From Elioraea rosea (GTDB lineage: Bacteria; Pseudomonadota; Alphaproteobacteria; Acetobacterales; Acetobacteraceae), in the NCBI RefSeq assembly GCF_007644105.1, contig NZ_VFAC01000013.1, positions 28,632 to 92,631 on the forward strand: a stretch of DNA of 64,000 nt, in the 5' to 3' direction. The position numbers and the translations under genes were made by a program. Numbering within the stretch: position 1 is the stretch's first letter; each line of letters opens with the position of its first letter. The notes beneath the pieces are model-generated. The model was not told the origin of the DNA. It did not search any database and saw nothing but the letters and a program-made list of their open reading frames with translations. Shown in pieces: positions 35,165 to 44,627 of this stretch.

Positions 35165-36132
35165 AGCCCCGCCGCGTTCGCGCGCGCGGCGGCGAGCGCG
35201 ACGAGCAGGTCGAGCGTGGGCGTCTCCACGCCTACCATTCGGGCGAGCTTCAGGGGCACGGTGAACTGGGCATCGACCTCCATCGGCCTGCCGAGCTCGA
35301 GGTCCTGCAGGATCGAGGGCTTGTGCGTGAACCCGCCCCACTGGTCGAGCCGCGCGGCGACGTCGAGCTTCACGTCGCAGCCATAGGCGGCGGCGATGCG
35401 CAGGCACTCCTCCATCGCCTCGATGCCGGCCGCCCGCAGCACCGGGTCGCCGATCATGCCCGAGAGGCCCTTGCCGGTGAGGATGGAAAGCGGGCCGGAG
35501 GCGACGTTGCCGGAGAGCTTCTCCCACACCGCCGTGCGGATGTCGGGCACGACCGGCCCGCCCATGCCGCCCGCCTCGAGCGCCGCGGAGAGGGCTTTCG
35601 CACGATCGCTGATCGAGCCGTCGGGCTCGCCGAGGATCACGCGGCTCTTCGCCTGCGCGACCTTCACCACGCCAGGCTCGATCACCGTGCAGGCCGAGTA
35701 GACGACGCCGCCGATCGTCCGCGCGATGCCCACCCCGTCCCAGAGCGCGCCGGAGGGGTCCAGCGCGTCGAGCCGCGTTCCCTCGTGCCGTCCGCCTTCC
35801 TTGTGGAAGTACCACCACGGGATGCCGTTCGTGACGTAGGCGACCGGCGTGTCCGGCCCAAGCAGCGGCCCGATGGCCTTCGCCACCTCCGGCAGTGCGG
35901 TGGCCTTGGTGGTGACGATCACCGCATCCTGCGCGCCGAGCGCGGCGGGGTCGGCCGAGCAGGTGACTCGCCGGGTCTCGTCGAGCTCGGGCGTGATGAC
36001 GCGGATGCCCTTCTCCGCGATCGCAGCACCCTGCGCGCCGCGCGCGACGACCGACACGTCCGCCCCGCCGCGGGCGAGGCGGAACGCGACATGGCCACCG
36101 ATCGCCCCCGCGCCGAACACCGCGACCCGCAT
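35152..36132 (-). CDS. Ketopantoate reductase family protein
   Basis: 326 residues. The Rossmann motif VAVFGAGAIGGHVAFRLA starts the chain, and the catalytic lysine is in AVWEKLSGNVASGP, with a second-domain EVDAQFTVPLKLARMVG. This is the fold of 2-dehydropantoate 2-reductase (NADPH). The gene sits with amidohydrolases rather than pan genes, so it may reduce another 2-oxoacid. It starts at the last base of the creatininase-like gene. Confidence 0.85.
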   Translation of the reverse strand: MRVAVFGAGAIGGHVAFRLARGGADVSVVARGAQGAAIAEKGIRVITPELDETRRVTCSADPAALGAQDAVIVTTKATALPEVAKAIGPLLGPDTPVAYVTNGIPWWYFHKEGGRHEGTRLDALDPSGALWDGVGIARTIGGVVYSACTVIEPGVVKVAQAKSRVILGEPDGSISDRAKALSAALEAGGMGGPVVPDIRTAVWEKLSGNVASGPLSILTGKGLSGMIGDPVLRAAGIEAMEECLRIAAAYGCDVKLDVAARLDQWGGFTHKPSILQDLELGRPMEVDAQFTVPLKLARMVGVETPTLDLLVALAAARANAAGLYAG

Positions 36133-36947
36133 CAGCGCGCTGCCCGCAGATGCGCCACGAGCCGCGCGCCGGTCTCGACGAGCCAGGCAACCGCCCGCGC
36201 GCCCGCCTCGGCGGAGCCCAGGGCAGGGTTGGCACCGGATACGCCGCTTGGCGCGATGTCGTCGATCTCGAGCGGCACGGTCACCTCCACATCCTCGAAA
36301 CGGAGCGCCCCGAACCCCGTCACCGGCAGGCCGAGCACGGGCGGGGGCGGCATCGGGCCGGCCATCAGGTCAGGCCGGCAGAGCTCGGGAAACAGCGCGA
36401 GCGCGACCGACCACACCGGGTCCGCGCCATGGCCGATGGGGCCGAGCGCGCCCGCGGGAGGCCGCGCGGCCTCGCCGGCGAAGGCGGGCCATTTCTGCGC
36501 CAGCGCCCGCCAGATGTGCAGGCACGGCACCAGCGCCCCGCCGCGCCGCTTGATGCCGCGCGTGACCTCGTCGATCGTCGGGTTGTTGCCGGAATGCCCG
36601 TTCAGCACGAGAACGCGGTCGAGGCCGTGACTCATCAGGCTGTCGAGCGTGTCGGCCAGCAGGGCGGCAAGCGTCTCACGCCTGAGCGCGATGCCGCCGG
36701 GCACGGGGCGGAACCAATCGGCGTAGCCGAACGGGATGACCGGGGCGACGAGCGCATCCGCCCCCTGCTGCACCGCACGCTCGGCGACCAGAAGCGCGAT
36801 GCGCTCCGCGAGCAGGTAGTCGCCCATCGGCGCGTGCGGCCCCTGCTCCTCCAGGCTGCCCATCGGGAGGAGGATGACGGGGCGGCGGGCGAAGCGTTCC
36901 CGCGCCTCGGCGGAGGTGAGCTCGCCGAGCCTGAGCTTGCGCTGCAT
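36132..36947 (-). CDS. Creatininase-family amidohydrolase
   Basis: 271 residues. The metal-binding creatininase-fold motifs are PMGSLEEQGPHAPMGDY (usual form GSxEQHGPHLPLxTD), the conserved NGHSGN (usual NGHGGN) and a glutamate in DEVTRG. Members cleave cyclic or linear amides such as creatinine and formylated or amino-protected intermediates. The substrate here is inferred only from context: M20 upstream, ketopantoate-reductase-like downstream, TctCBA diverging. It follows the M20 gene by five bases. Confidence 0.9.
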   Translation of the reverse strand: MQRKLRLGELTSAEARERFARRPVILLPMGSLEEQGPHAPMGDYLLAERIALLVAERAVQQGADALVAPVIPFGYADWFRPVPGGIALRRETLAALLADTLDSLMSHGLDRVLVLNGHSGNNPTIDEVTRGIKRRGGALVPCLHIWRALAQKWPAFAGEAARPPAGALGPIGHGADPVWSVALALFPELCRPDLMAGPMPPPPVLGLPVTGFGALRFEDVEVTVPLEIDDIAPSGVSGANPALGSAEAGARAVAWLVETGARLVAHLRAAR

Positions 36948-36952
36948 CGGGC

Positions 36953-38137
36953 TCAGCGCAGGAGGTCGAGAGCCGCCCGCGACAGCGCCTGCACGCCGAT
37001 GGCGATCGAGGCCTCGTCGGGCTGGTACTCGCTATTGTGCAGGCTGTCCTTCCGCCCCGGCGCGCCCGAGCCGATGCGCAGATGCGCGGCCGGCACGGCT
37101 TCGGCGAAGCAGGCGAAATCCTCCGCCCCCATGCTCGCCGTTCCTTCCCGCACCGCGCCGTCGCCGAAGGCCGCCCGCATCGTCGTGACCACGCGGCCAA
37201 GCAGCGCGGTGTCGTTCACGAGCGGCGGCACCTTGCGCGCGTAGGTGAAGTCGGACGGCAGGCGCAGCCCCGTCTCGACGCCGGCGAGAAGCCGCCCCAT
37301 GCCCGCCTCGACGGCATCGCGCGCGACGGCATCGAGCGTCCGCACCGTGCCCTGGAGCAGAACCGTGTCGGGGATGATGTTGCGCACCGTTCCGCCCTCG
37401 ATGCGCCCGACCGTGACGACGGCGGGAGAGAGCGGGTTCACCTCGCGGCTGACGAGCGTCTGGAGCTGGCCGATGAAGAGCGCGGCCCCCGCGACCGGGT
37501 CGATCGCCTGGTGGGGATGCGCGGCATGGCCCGACCGTCCCTTGAACAGGATGTCGAACGCATCCGACGCCGCCTGGCACGCGCCGTTGACATAGGTGAT
37601 GGTGCCGACGGGCTGGTAGGGCCAGTTGTGGAAGCCGAGCGCATAGTCGGGCTTCGGATCGTCGAGTACGCCATCGGCGATCATCGCTGCCGCCCCCTCG
37701 AGGATCTCCTCGGCGGGCTGGAACACCAGCAGCACGCGCCCGCCGAGCCCGGGCGCGAGGCGCTTCAGCACGGCGGCCGCGCCGAGCAGCGTGGTGGTGT
37801 GGATGTCGTGCCCGCAGGCGTGCATCTTCCCGTCGACGGCGCTCGCGAACGCAAGGCCCGTACGCTCATGGATCGGCAGCGCGTCCATGTCGGCGCGGAT
37901 CAGAAGCGTCGGGCCGGGCCGGCCGCCCTCGATCATGCCGACGACCCCCGTGCGGCCGACGCCTGTGCGCGGCGCGATGCCGAGGCGCGAGAGCTCGGCG
38001 GCCACGCGCGCGGCCGTCTCCTTTTCCTCGAAGGCAAGCTCGGGGAAGCGATGCAGGTCGCGACGGACCGCGATCAGCTCCGGCGCGATGCGGTCGGTTT
38101 CCTCGCGGACGATGCTTTCGGGATCGTTCGCCGCCAT
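36953..38137 (-). CDS. M20-family aminoacylase/hippurate hydrolase
   Basis: 394 residues. The zinc site is formed by HACGHDIHTTTLLG (about 100-115) and AEEILEGAAAMI (about 137), with a histidine in LGFHNWP and a late glutamate-histidine part. A lid dimerisation domain lies between. It deacylates N-acyl-amino acids such as hippurate. ATG 38137 starts the chain MAANDPESIV. First of three genes (M20, creatininase, reductase) reading away from the divergent TctCBA transporter. Confidence 0.92.
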   Translation of the reverse strand: MAANDPESIVREETDRIAPELIAVRRDLHRFPELAFEEKETAARVAAELSRLGIAPRTGVGRTGVVGMIEGGRPGPTLLIRADMDALPIHERTGLAFASAVDGKMHACGHDIHTTTLLGAAAVLKRLAPGLGGRVLLVFQPAEEILEGAAAMIADGVLDDPKPDYALGFHNWPYQPVGTITYVNGACQAASDAFDILFKGRSGHAAHPHQAIDPVAGAALFIGQLQTLVSREVNPLSPAVVTVGRIEGGTVRNIIPDTVLLQGTVRTLDAVARDAVEAGMGRLLAGVETGLRLPSDFTYARKVPPLVNDTALLGRVVTTMRAAFGDGAVREGTASMGAEDFACFAEAVPAAHLRIGSGAPGRKDSLHNSEYQPDEASIAIGVQALSRAALDLLR

Positions 38138-38293
38138 GGGTCCATCCTGTCCGGGGCGTCCGCCTGGACGCGTCGGCGCGGATCATGGTCTCCGTTCGCG
38201 CCCGCAGCAAGACCGGGCCGTGCTTCTTGCCGGGCCGGGATCAGCATGCCATACGCACCGACCAAGGGAAAACGAACCAAGGGAGCAGAAGCA

Positions 38294-39298
38294 ATGACCG
38301 GGGAGACGGCAGCCATTCGCGCACCCCTCCGCCGCCGGACACTGCTTGCCGCAGCCGCGGCAGCGTCCATTCCCGTGCGCGCGCATGCCCAGGGTGCGGG
38401 TGCCTGGCCGAACGGGCCGATCCGCTTCGTCGTTCCCTTCGCTCCCGGCGGCACCACCGACATCATGGCCCGCCTCGTCGGCGAAAGGCTCCAGGCGCGG
38501 CTTGGCGTCCCCGTCGTCGTCGAGAACCGCGCCGGCGCCGGCGCGACCGTGGGCAGCCAGATGGTCGCCTCCGCCCCGCCTGACGGGCAGACCATCGTCA
38601 TGAGCAACATCGCGAGCCACGCGATCAGCCCGAGCGTGTATCGCGGCGTGCGCTATGACCCGGTGAAGGATTTCGCCCATATCGCGATGGTGACGGTGAA
38701 CCCCTCCGTCATGGTGGCGAACCCGAAATTCGAGGCCCAGTCGCTCGCCGAATACATCGCGCTCGCGAAAGCAAGGCCGGGGCAGGTGAACTACGCCACC
38801 TCGGGCGCTGGCTCCTCGAACCACATGATCGGCGTCCGGCTCGGCCTCGCGGCCGGAATAGAGCTAGTGCACGTGCCCTATCGCGGCGCCGGCCCGGCGA
38901 TGACCGACGTGATCGCCGGCGTGGTCGGCGTGATGTTCGACAGCCTTCCCTCTGCGTCCTCGCATATCCGCGCGGGAAGCGTGAAGGCGCTCGCCGTCTC
39001 GAGCGAGGAGCGCAACCCCGCCTTCCCCGATGTGCCCACCTTCCGCGAGCAAGGGGTCGACATCGTCTCCTATTCGTGGTTCGGCATCTCGGCCCCCGCG
39101 GGCACGCCGGCGGCGATCGTCGAACGCCTGAACGCCGAGACGCGTGCCTCGATCGCCGAGCCCGCCGTCGCGGCGCGCCTCGACGAGCTCGGCGGCAGTC
39201 CGCGCGACTGGTCGGCGGCGGAATTCACGGCCTTCGTGGCCAAGGAGTACGAGACATGGGCGCCGGTCGTTAAGGCGTCAGGCGCCTCGGCGCAGTGA
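38294..39298 (+). CDS. Bug/TctC tripartite tricarboxylate receptor
   Basis: 334 residues. The signal leader is APLRRRTLLAAAAAASIPV with a cleavage site near AHAQ. Bug signatures follow: WPNGPIRFVVPFAPGGTTD, GVPVVVENRAGAGATVG, then HVPYRGAGPAMTDVIAG and FGISAPAGTPAAIVERLN. It captures small carboxylates or amides in the periplasm for TctAB. The start was set at ATG 38294; the frame upstream is the shadow of the M20 gene. First gene of tctC-B-A plus DUF2848. Confidence 0.95.
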   Translation: MTGETAAIRAPLRRRTLLAAAAAASIPVRAHAQGAGAWPNGPIRFVVPFAPGGTTDIMARLVGERLQARLGVPVVVENRAGAGATVGSQMVASAPPDGQTIVMSNIASHAISPSVYRGVRYDPVKDFAHIAMVTVNPSVMVANPKFEAQSLAEYIALAKARPGQVNYATSGAGSSNHMIGVRLGLAAGIELVHVPYRGAGPAMTDVIAGVVGVMFDSLPSASSHIRAGSVKALAVSSEERNPAFPDVPTFREQGVDIVSYSWFGISAPAGTPAAIVERLNAETRASIAEPAVAARLDELGGSPRDWSAAEFTAFVAKEYETWAPVVKASGASAQ

Positions 39299-39334
39299 CG
39301 GTACCGGCGTGACGACAGGAACAGGGAACAGGCG

Positions 39335-39787
39335 ATGAAGCGGAGACCGGACGCTCAGGATCTCTTCGCCGGGGTGATGTTCGTCGCCTTCGCCGCGTTC
39401 ATGCTGTGGCTGAACACCGACCACCCGATCGGCTCGGCGCGCCGCATGGGCCCGGGCTACATGCCCATGCTGGCCTTCGGCATCCTCGGCGTGCTGGGCG
39501 TGGCGATCGTGATCGGCGGGTTGCTGACCGGGCCGAATCTCATCGGCCGCTTCGCCTGGCGCGACATGGTGCTGATCCTTCTTGCCATGGTCGTGTTCGG
39601 GCTGACGGTGGAGCGTCTCGGCTTCATCGTCTCGATCGCGCTCTGCGTCGGCATCGCCTCGCTTGCAGAGAAGGTCTGGAAACCGCTGCGCGTGGTCGGG
39701 CTGATCGCGTTCCTGCTTGCGCTGTGCTGGTTCCTGTTCATCTGGTATCTGGACATCCGGATCCCGGTCTTCCCCTGGTCGTACTGA
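39335..39787 (+). CDS. tctB: Tripartite tricarboxylate transporter TctB family protein
   Basis: 150 residues with four helices: DLFAGVMFVAFAAFMLWL, MPMLAFGILGVLGVAIVIGG, MVLILLAMVVFGLTVERLGF and LIAFLLALCWFLFIWYL. The loop RMGPGYMPM after helix 1 is typical of TctB. It is the small membrane subunit of the secondary transporter, placed 36 bases after the receptor and ten before TctA. Confidence 0.93.
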   Translation: MKRRPDAQDLFAGVMFVAFAAFMLWLNTDHPIGSARRMGPGYMPMLAFGILGVLGVAIVIGGLLTGPNLIGRFAWRDMVLILLAMVVFGLTVERLGFIVSIALCVGIASLAEKVWKPLRVVGLIAFLLALCWFLFIWYLDIRIPVFPWSY

Positions 39788-39797
39788 GGGCACGCCG

Positions 39798-41300
39798 ATG
39801 GACCTCCTGAACAACCTGGCCTACGGCTTCGGTGTCGCAGCGACCTTCCAGAACCTCGGCGCCTGCCTCATCGGCGCGCTGCTCGGCACCGCGATCGGCG
39901 TGCTTCCGGGCATCGGGCCGGTGGCGACGATCAGCCTACTGCTGCCGCTGACCTTCGGCATGTCCTCCACCACCGCCATCATCATGCTCGCAGGCATCTA
40001 CTACGGCGCCCAGTATGGCGGCTCGACGACCTCGATCCTGATGAACCTGCCGGGCGAGGTGAGCTCCGTCATCACCGCGCTCGACGGCTACCAGATGGCG
40101 CGAAACGGCGAGGCCGGGCCTGCGCTTGCGGTGGCCGCGCTCGGCTCGTTCTTCGCAGGCTCCGTGGCCACGCTGCTCGTCGCCGCCTCCGGGCCGCTGC
40201 TCACCTCCGTCGCCCTCTCCTTCGGGCCGGCAGACTATTTCTCGCTGATGTTCCTCGGCCTGATCGTCTCGGCCGTGCTCAGCGAAGGCAACGTCGTGAA
40301 GTCGATCGCGATGATGGTCGCGGGCGTGGGCCTCGGCCTCGTCGGCACGGACGTGCAGACGGGCCAGCAGCGCTTCACCTTCGACATTCCGGAACTGTCC
40401 GACGGCATCGGCTTCGCGCCGATGGCGATGGGCATGTTCGGCGTCGCAGAGATCATCCGCAACCTCGAGATGCCCGAGGTGCGCGACGCGCTGAAAACGA
40501 AGATCACGCGGCTCTGGCTGACCAAGGACCAGTTCCGCCGCGTCATCGGCCCCGTGCTGCGTGGCACGGCGCTCGGCTCGATCGTCGGCATCCTGCCCGG
40601 CGGCGGCGCCTCGCTGTCCTCGATGGGCGCCTATACGCTCGAGCGGCGCATCAGCAAGAACAAGCACAATTTCGGCAAGGGCGCGATCGAAGGCGTCGCG
40701 GCACCCGAGAGCGCCAACAACGCCGCGGCGCAGACCTCCTTCATCCCGCTTCTCACCCTTGGCATTCCCGCCAACGCGGTGATGGCGCTGATGGTCGGCG
40801 CACTGATCATCCAGGGCATCCAGCCAGGGCCGCGCATGATCGAGGCGCAGCCCGATCTGTTCTGGGGCCTGATCGCCTCGATGTGGATCGGCAACCTGAT
40901 GCTCGTGGTCATCAACCTGCCGCTCATCGGCATGTGGGTGCGGCTGCTGAAGGTGCCGTACGACCTGATGTATCCCGCCATCCTCGTGTTCTGCGCGATT
41001 GGCGTGTACAGCCTGAACAACAACAGTTTCGACGTGTTCACCACCGTCGTGTTCGGGTTCCTCGGCTACGTCTTCTCCAAGATCGGTTGCCCGCCCGCAC
41101 CGATGCTGATCGGCTTCGTGCTCGGCCCGATGATGGAGGAGCATCTGCGCCGGGCGATGCTTCTCTCGCGCGGCGACCCGATGGTGTTCATCGAGCGTCC
41201 GATCAGCGCCACGCTGCTTGGGCTTGCCCTCCTCGCCGTCATCGCCATGGCGCTGCCCTCGATCCGCAAGACCAAGGACGAGGCGATGGCCGGCGGATGA
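39798..41300 (+). CDS. tctA: Tripartite tricarboxylate transporter permease TctA
   Basis: 500 residues with 11-12 helices; the large transport subunit. Signatures: AIGVLPGIGPVATISLLLPL, IYYGAQYGGSTTSILMNLPG, GSIVGILPGGGASLSSMGAY and SFIPLLTLGIPANAVMALM. The two PG(I/G)G loops mark the duplicated halves. The ATG 39798 is ten bases after tctB; its stop overlaps the ATG of the DUF2848 gene by four bases. Confidence 0.96.
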   Translation: MDLLNNLAYGFGVAATFQNLGACLIGALLGTAIGVLPGIGPVATISLLLPLTFGMSSTTAIIMLAGIYYGAQYGGSTTSILMNLPGEVSSVITALDGYQMARNGEAGPALAVAALGSFFAGSVATLLVAASGPLLTSVALSFGPADYFSLMFLGLIVSAVLSEGNVVKSIAMMVAGVGLGLVGTDVQTGQQRFTFDIPELSDGIGFAPMAMGMFGVAEIIRNLEMPEVRDALKTKITRLWLTKDQFRRVIGPVLRGTALGSIVGILPGGGASLSSMGAYTLERRISKNKHNFGKGAIEGVAAPESANNAAAQTSFIPLLTLGIPANAVMALMVGALIIQGIQPGPRMIEAQPDLFWGLIASMWIGNLMLVVINLPLIGMWVRLLKVPYDLMYPAILVFCAIGVYSLNNNSFDVFTTVVFGFLGYVFSKIGCPPAPMLIGFVLGPMMEEHLRRAMLLSRGDPMVFIERPISATLLGLALLAVIAMALPSIRKTKDEAMAGG

Positions 41301-41980
41301 GCATGCTCGAGGTCGCCTGCGTCACCGCCTCCGGCGTCGAGCGGCGTCGGCTCGCGGTCCGCGCCCTCGTCATCGCCGGGCTCACGGGACGGGACACGGC
41401 GGCGGTCGAGCATCACCTCGAGGAGCTTGCCGCCATCGGCGTGAAGGCGCCCTCGCGCATCCCCGCCTATTTCCGTAACACGCGCTCCCTGATCACCCAC
41501 GCGACGGCGATCGAGGTGCTCGGACCCGACAGTTCCGGCGAGGTGGAGTTCGTTCTCGTCGGCATGGAGGACGGGCTCTGGGTCGGCCTCGGCTCCGACC
41601 ACACCGACAGGCGGGTCGAGGCGGTCGCGATCGACGTCTCGAAGCAGCTCTGCCCGAAGGTGATCGCGCCGAGGCTCTGGCGCTTCGACGACGTCGCCGC
41701 GCACTGGGACAGGCTGACGCTGCGCGCCTGGATCGAGGACGGCGAGGGCCTCGCGCTGTACCAGGACGGCACCGTCGCCGCGATCCGCCCCCCCGAGGAG
41801 CTGATCGCGGGGTACACGGGCGGCGCGCCGCTTCCGGTCGGCACCGTCATGTTCGGCGGCACGTTCGGCGCGATCGGCGGCATCCGGCCTTCGCCGCGCT
41901 TCGAGATGGAGCTTGCCGACCCGGTGCTCGGCCGAAGCATCCGCCACGGCTACACGAGCTCGGTGCTGCCGCTCGCCTGA
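41297..41980 (+). CDS. DUF2848 family protein (fumarylacetoacetase-like)
   Basis: 227 residues. The family pattern includes RIPAYFRNTRSLITHATAIE, GPDSSGEVEFVLVGMEDGLW, VGLGSDHTDRRVEAVAID and SKQLCPKVIAPRLWRFDDV. These proteins resemble the fumarylacetoacetate hydrolase superfamily but have no assigned reaction. The ATGA overlap with tctA means they are coupled in translation, so the enzyme probably acts on what the transporter imports. Confidence 0.88.
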   Translation: MSMLEVACVTASGVERRRLAVRALVIAGLTGRDTAAVEHHLEELAAIGVKAPSRIPAYFRNTRSLITHATAIEVLGPDSSGEVEFVLVGMEDGLWVGLGSDHTDRRVEAVAIDVSKQLCPKVIAPRLWRFDDVAAHWDRLTLRAWIEDGEGLALYQDGTVAAIRPPEELIAGYTGGAPLPVGTVMFGGTFGAIGGIRPSPRFEMELADPVLGRSIRHGYTSSVLPLA

Positions 41981-41987
41981 GCCTCGT

Positions 41988-42512
41988 TCAGCCGCCGACC
42001 ATCCTCTGCATCAGAACGAGGTCGAGCCAGCGGTCGAACTTGCGCCCCACCTCGCGCATGTGCCCGACACGGACGAAGCCCAAGCGTTCGTGCAGGGCGA
42101 TCGAGGCCTCGTTGCCCGCCTCGACGGCACCGACCATCACGTGCAGACCCGCCGCCTCGGCGCGTTTCATAAGCGCCGAGAGCAGGGCTGTTCCGATGCC
42201 GGAACGCCTCTCCCCCGCGTCGACATAGAGCCCGTGTTCGACCGTGTGCAGGTAGGCTTCGTAGGGGCGGAACGGGCCGTAGCTCGCGAAGCCGACGACG
42301 CGGCCCTGCCGCTCGGCCACGAGCACGGGAAGGCCTGCTCCCCGGCGCTCGGCAAGCCAGGCAGCGCGGGCCTGCACCGTCACCGGCGTGATGTTCCAGT
42401 TCGCGGTGGTGGTCAGGATCGCGTGGTTGGTGATCGCGACGATCGCGGGGATGTCCTCTGCCGTCGCGTCGCGCACCGACGCTGGCTGCTGCGCTCTGCC
42501 ACGTGGCTGCAT
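41988..42512 (-). CDS. GNAT N-acetyltransferase, phosphinothricin-acetyltransferase-like
   Basis: 174 residues. It has the Pat/Bar pattern: ATAEDIPAIVAITNHAILTT, GFASYGPFRPYEAYLHTVE, HGLYVDAGERRSGIGTALL (acetyl-CoA loop, R-x-G-I-G), and ASIALHERLGFVRVGHM. It transfers acetyl to an amine of a glutamate-like substrate, in known members phosphinothricin or methionine sulfoximine. Monocistronic as far as seen, convergent with DUF2848. Confidence 0.9.
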   Translation of the reverse strand: MQPRGRAQQPASVRDATAEDIPAIVAITNHAILTTTANWNITPVTVQARAAWLAERRGAGLPVLVAERQGRVVGFASYGPFRPYEAYLHTVEHGLYVDAGERRSGIGTALLSALMKRAEAAGLHVMVGAVEAGNEASIALHERLGFVRVGHMREVGRKFDRWLDLVLMQRMVGG

Positions 42513-42562
42513 CCTGGCTGGTCTTCGCTCTCCGCCGAATGGACGTCGGCCGTTCTCATGCC

Positions 42563-43843
42563 ATGCTTCGGCCGATGACGCGACCGCCCCCCTCGCAGGG
42601 AGTGCCCCCCGTCGGTCACGCCGATGCCGCGCGGCTGATCGGCGCGCTTGCCGCGCTCACCGCGCTGTCGAACTTCCACCGAGCCTCGCTCGCCGTGATC
42701 GCTCCGGAACTCTCGGCCGAACTCGGCCTCGATGCCGCCGCGCTCGGCGTCGGAAACGGTGCGTTCTTCGCGGCACTGGGGCTGATGCAGATCCCCGTCG
42801 GCCTCCTGTTCGACCGCATCGGCGCGCGCGCGACCGTCGCCGGTCTCAGCATCGTGGCGGTCGCCGGCGCGCTGTGGCACGCGACGGCGACCGATGCGGC
42901 AGGCATCGTCGCCGCACGCTTCGTCCTCGGCATCGGCTGCGCGGCGAGCTTCATGAGCGCGGTGTATCTATGCTCGCGCTGGTTCGGGCCGGCCCGCCTC
43001 GCCTCCACCGTCAGCCGCGTGTTCGCGTTCAGCCAGGCCGGAACGCTCGCGGCCGGGACCCCGCTCGCGGCGGCAAGCGGCTGGATCGGCTGGCGCGGCG
43101 CCTACCTCGTGGCGGCCGCGCTCACCGCGCTGGCCGCACTCGCCTTCCATCTCTCGGTGCGCGACGATCCGCCCGGCCGCCCCCCTCCGCCGCGCCGCCC
43201 CGAAACCGCGCGCGCGATCCTCGGCGGGCTTGCGGCGGTTCTCCGAACGCGCGGGCTCGGCCCCGTGCTCGCGATGCACTGCTTCGCCTATTCCTCGGCC
43301 GCGGTGGTGCTGACGCTCTGGGCCGGGCCCTACCTCGCCGAGGTGCACGGGCTCGGCCCGGTCGGGCGCGGCAACGTCATGCTCGCGATGGCGCTCGCCC
43401 AGGCCACGGGCACCTTGCTCGTCGGGCCGCTCGATGCGCGGCTGAATACGCGGAAATGGATCGTCGTGCCGATGGCGTGCGGCACGCTCGCGATCCTCTC
43501 CGCGCTGGCGATCGCGCCCGCGATGCCGACGGTCGCGGCGATCGCTCTGCTCATCCTGCTCTGCGGCGTGACAACCTACAGCGTGGTGACCGTGAGCCAC
43601 GGACGCAGCCTGTTTCCCGAGCATCTCGCCGGCCGCGGCGTGACGACGGTGAACCTCGCCCAGGTCACCGGCGCGGCGATCCTGCCGGTGGTGACGGGCG
43701 GCGTGGTCGAGCGCGTGGGCGCACATGCAACCGGGTCCGCGGCGGCGGCCTATGGTGCGGGGTTCGCCGTCATCGCTCTCTGCCTGGGAGTGGGTTTGGC
43801 GGTGTATGTCGTGTTCGCGCGAGACAAGAAACCGAACAACTAA
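42563..43843 (+). CDS. MFS transporter
   Basis: 426 residues with 12 helices. The helix 2-3 loop motif is GLLFDRIGARATVAGLSIVA (form of G-x-x-x-D-R-x-G-R). Helices are alanine-rich, and a cytoplasmic loop RDDPPGRPPPPRRPETAR splits the halves. The substrate is unknown. The start may be ATG 42563 or 42575, and no clear ribosome site precedes either. Confidence 0.85.
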   Translation: MLRPMTRPPPSQGVPPVGHADAARLIGALAALTALSNFHRASLAVIAPELSAELGLDAAALGVGNGAFFAALGLMQIPVGLLFDRIGARATVAGLSIVAVAGALWHATATDAAGIVAARFVLGIGCAASFMSAVYLCSRWFGPARLASTVSRVFAFSQAGTLAAGTPLAAASGWIGWRGAYLVAAALTALAALAFHLSVRDDPPGRPPPPRRPETARAILGGLAAVLRTRGLGPVLAMHCFAYSSAAVVLTLWAGPYLAEVHGLGPVGRGNVMLAMALAQATGTLLVGPLDARLNTRKWIVVPMACGTLAILSALAIAPAMPTVAAIALLILLCGVTTYSVVTVSHGRSLFPEHLAGRGVTTVNLAQVTGAAILPVVTGGVVERVGAHATGSAAAAYGAGFAVIALCLGVGLAVYVVFARDKKPNN

Positions 43844-43901
43844 TTTCAACTCACCGATTCGTCATGAGACGTTGATGACAGATCTGTGACAAATCGGTTT
43901 C

Positions 43902-44627
43902 ATGAATTTACGGGAACGCATTCGGGACGGAGCAATTTTCGCCGCAGCCACGGTGGCGACGGCCGTCGCCGCACTGGCCGGGCACCCTGATGATTGGCTG
44001 ATCGGCGAGGACAGGCTTCTCGAGACGCTGTCCGCCGTCCTCTACGCCTCCGCATCCGTGATCGCCATCGCGCTGCTGCTTCGGCTGAGGCGCGCGGCGC
44101 ACCCCGCGCTGTGGTTCATCGCGCCCTTCGCCATGATCTGCGCGCTCGACGAGATCAGCTTCGGCGCCCGTCTCTTCGCCATCGAGATGCCTCCGCTCAA
44201 GGGCGGCGGGGAGTTCGACGGCGCGCATGACGTGATCATCCTCGTCGTCCGCGAGGCGCAGGCGATGGATCCAGCGCTGCTCGCGCTGCTGCTCGGGGGA
44301 ACCGTCGCGGTCTGTATCCTGCTAGCTTGGCTGCTTCGGCGCCGTCTGGCCGCCCTGACCGCGCATGTGATCGCCGATCCGGTCCTGTTCCGTCTGGCGA
44401 TCTGTTTCGGCTTTCTGGTCGTCTCGCAGGTTCTGGACGTCGAAGTCCTGGATGTGCCGAAGGCGATGTACTTCGAGGAATGGGCCGAGACGTCAGGGGG
44501 CTACTGGATCCTGTCCGCTGTCCTCGCAGCGCCACGCTCACACGGTGTCGCGGCGGCAGGCCTCCGGCCCGCGACGGCCCCTCAGGCCAGCAGCGCGATC
44601 AGCCCGACAGCGAACAGGATCGCGTAG
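43902..44627 (+). CDS. Hypothetical multi-pass membrane protein
   Basis: 241 residues with five or six helices: GAIFAAATVATAVAALAG, TLSAVLYASASVIAIALLL, ALWFIAPFAMICALDEISFG, LLALLLGGTVAVCILLAWLL and LAICFGFLVVSQVLDVEVLD. A conserved-looking CALDEISFGARLF loop carries D-E. I do not recognise the family. The region before it (43845-43901) is A+T-rich for this window and may hold the promoter. Its last 15 codons overlap the end of the convergent TauE/SafE gene, and that tail is low-complexity. Confidence 0.6.
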   Translation: MNLRERIRDGAIFAAATVATAVAALAGHPDDWLIGEDRLLETLSAVLYASASVIAIALLLRLRRAAHPALWFIAPFAMICALDEISFGARLFAIEMPPLKGGGEFDGAHDVIILVVREAQAMDPALLALLLGGTVAVCILLAWLLRRRLAALTAHVIADPVLFRLAICFGFLVVSQVLDVEVLDVPKAMYFEEWAETSGGYWILSAVLAAPRSHGVAAAGLRPATAPQASSAISPTANRIA

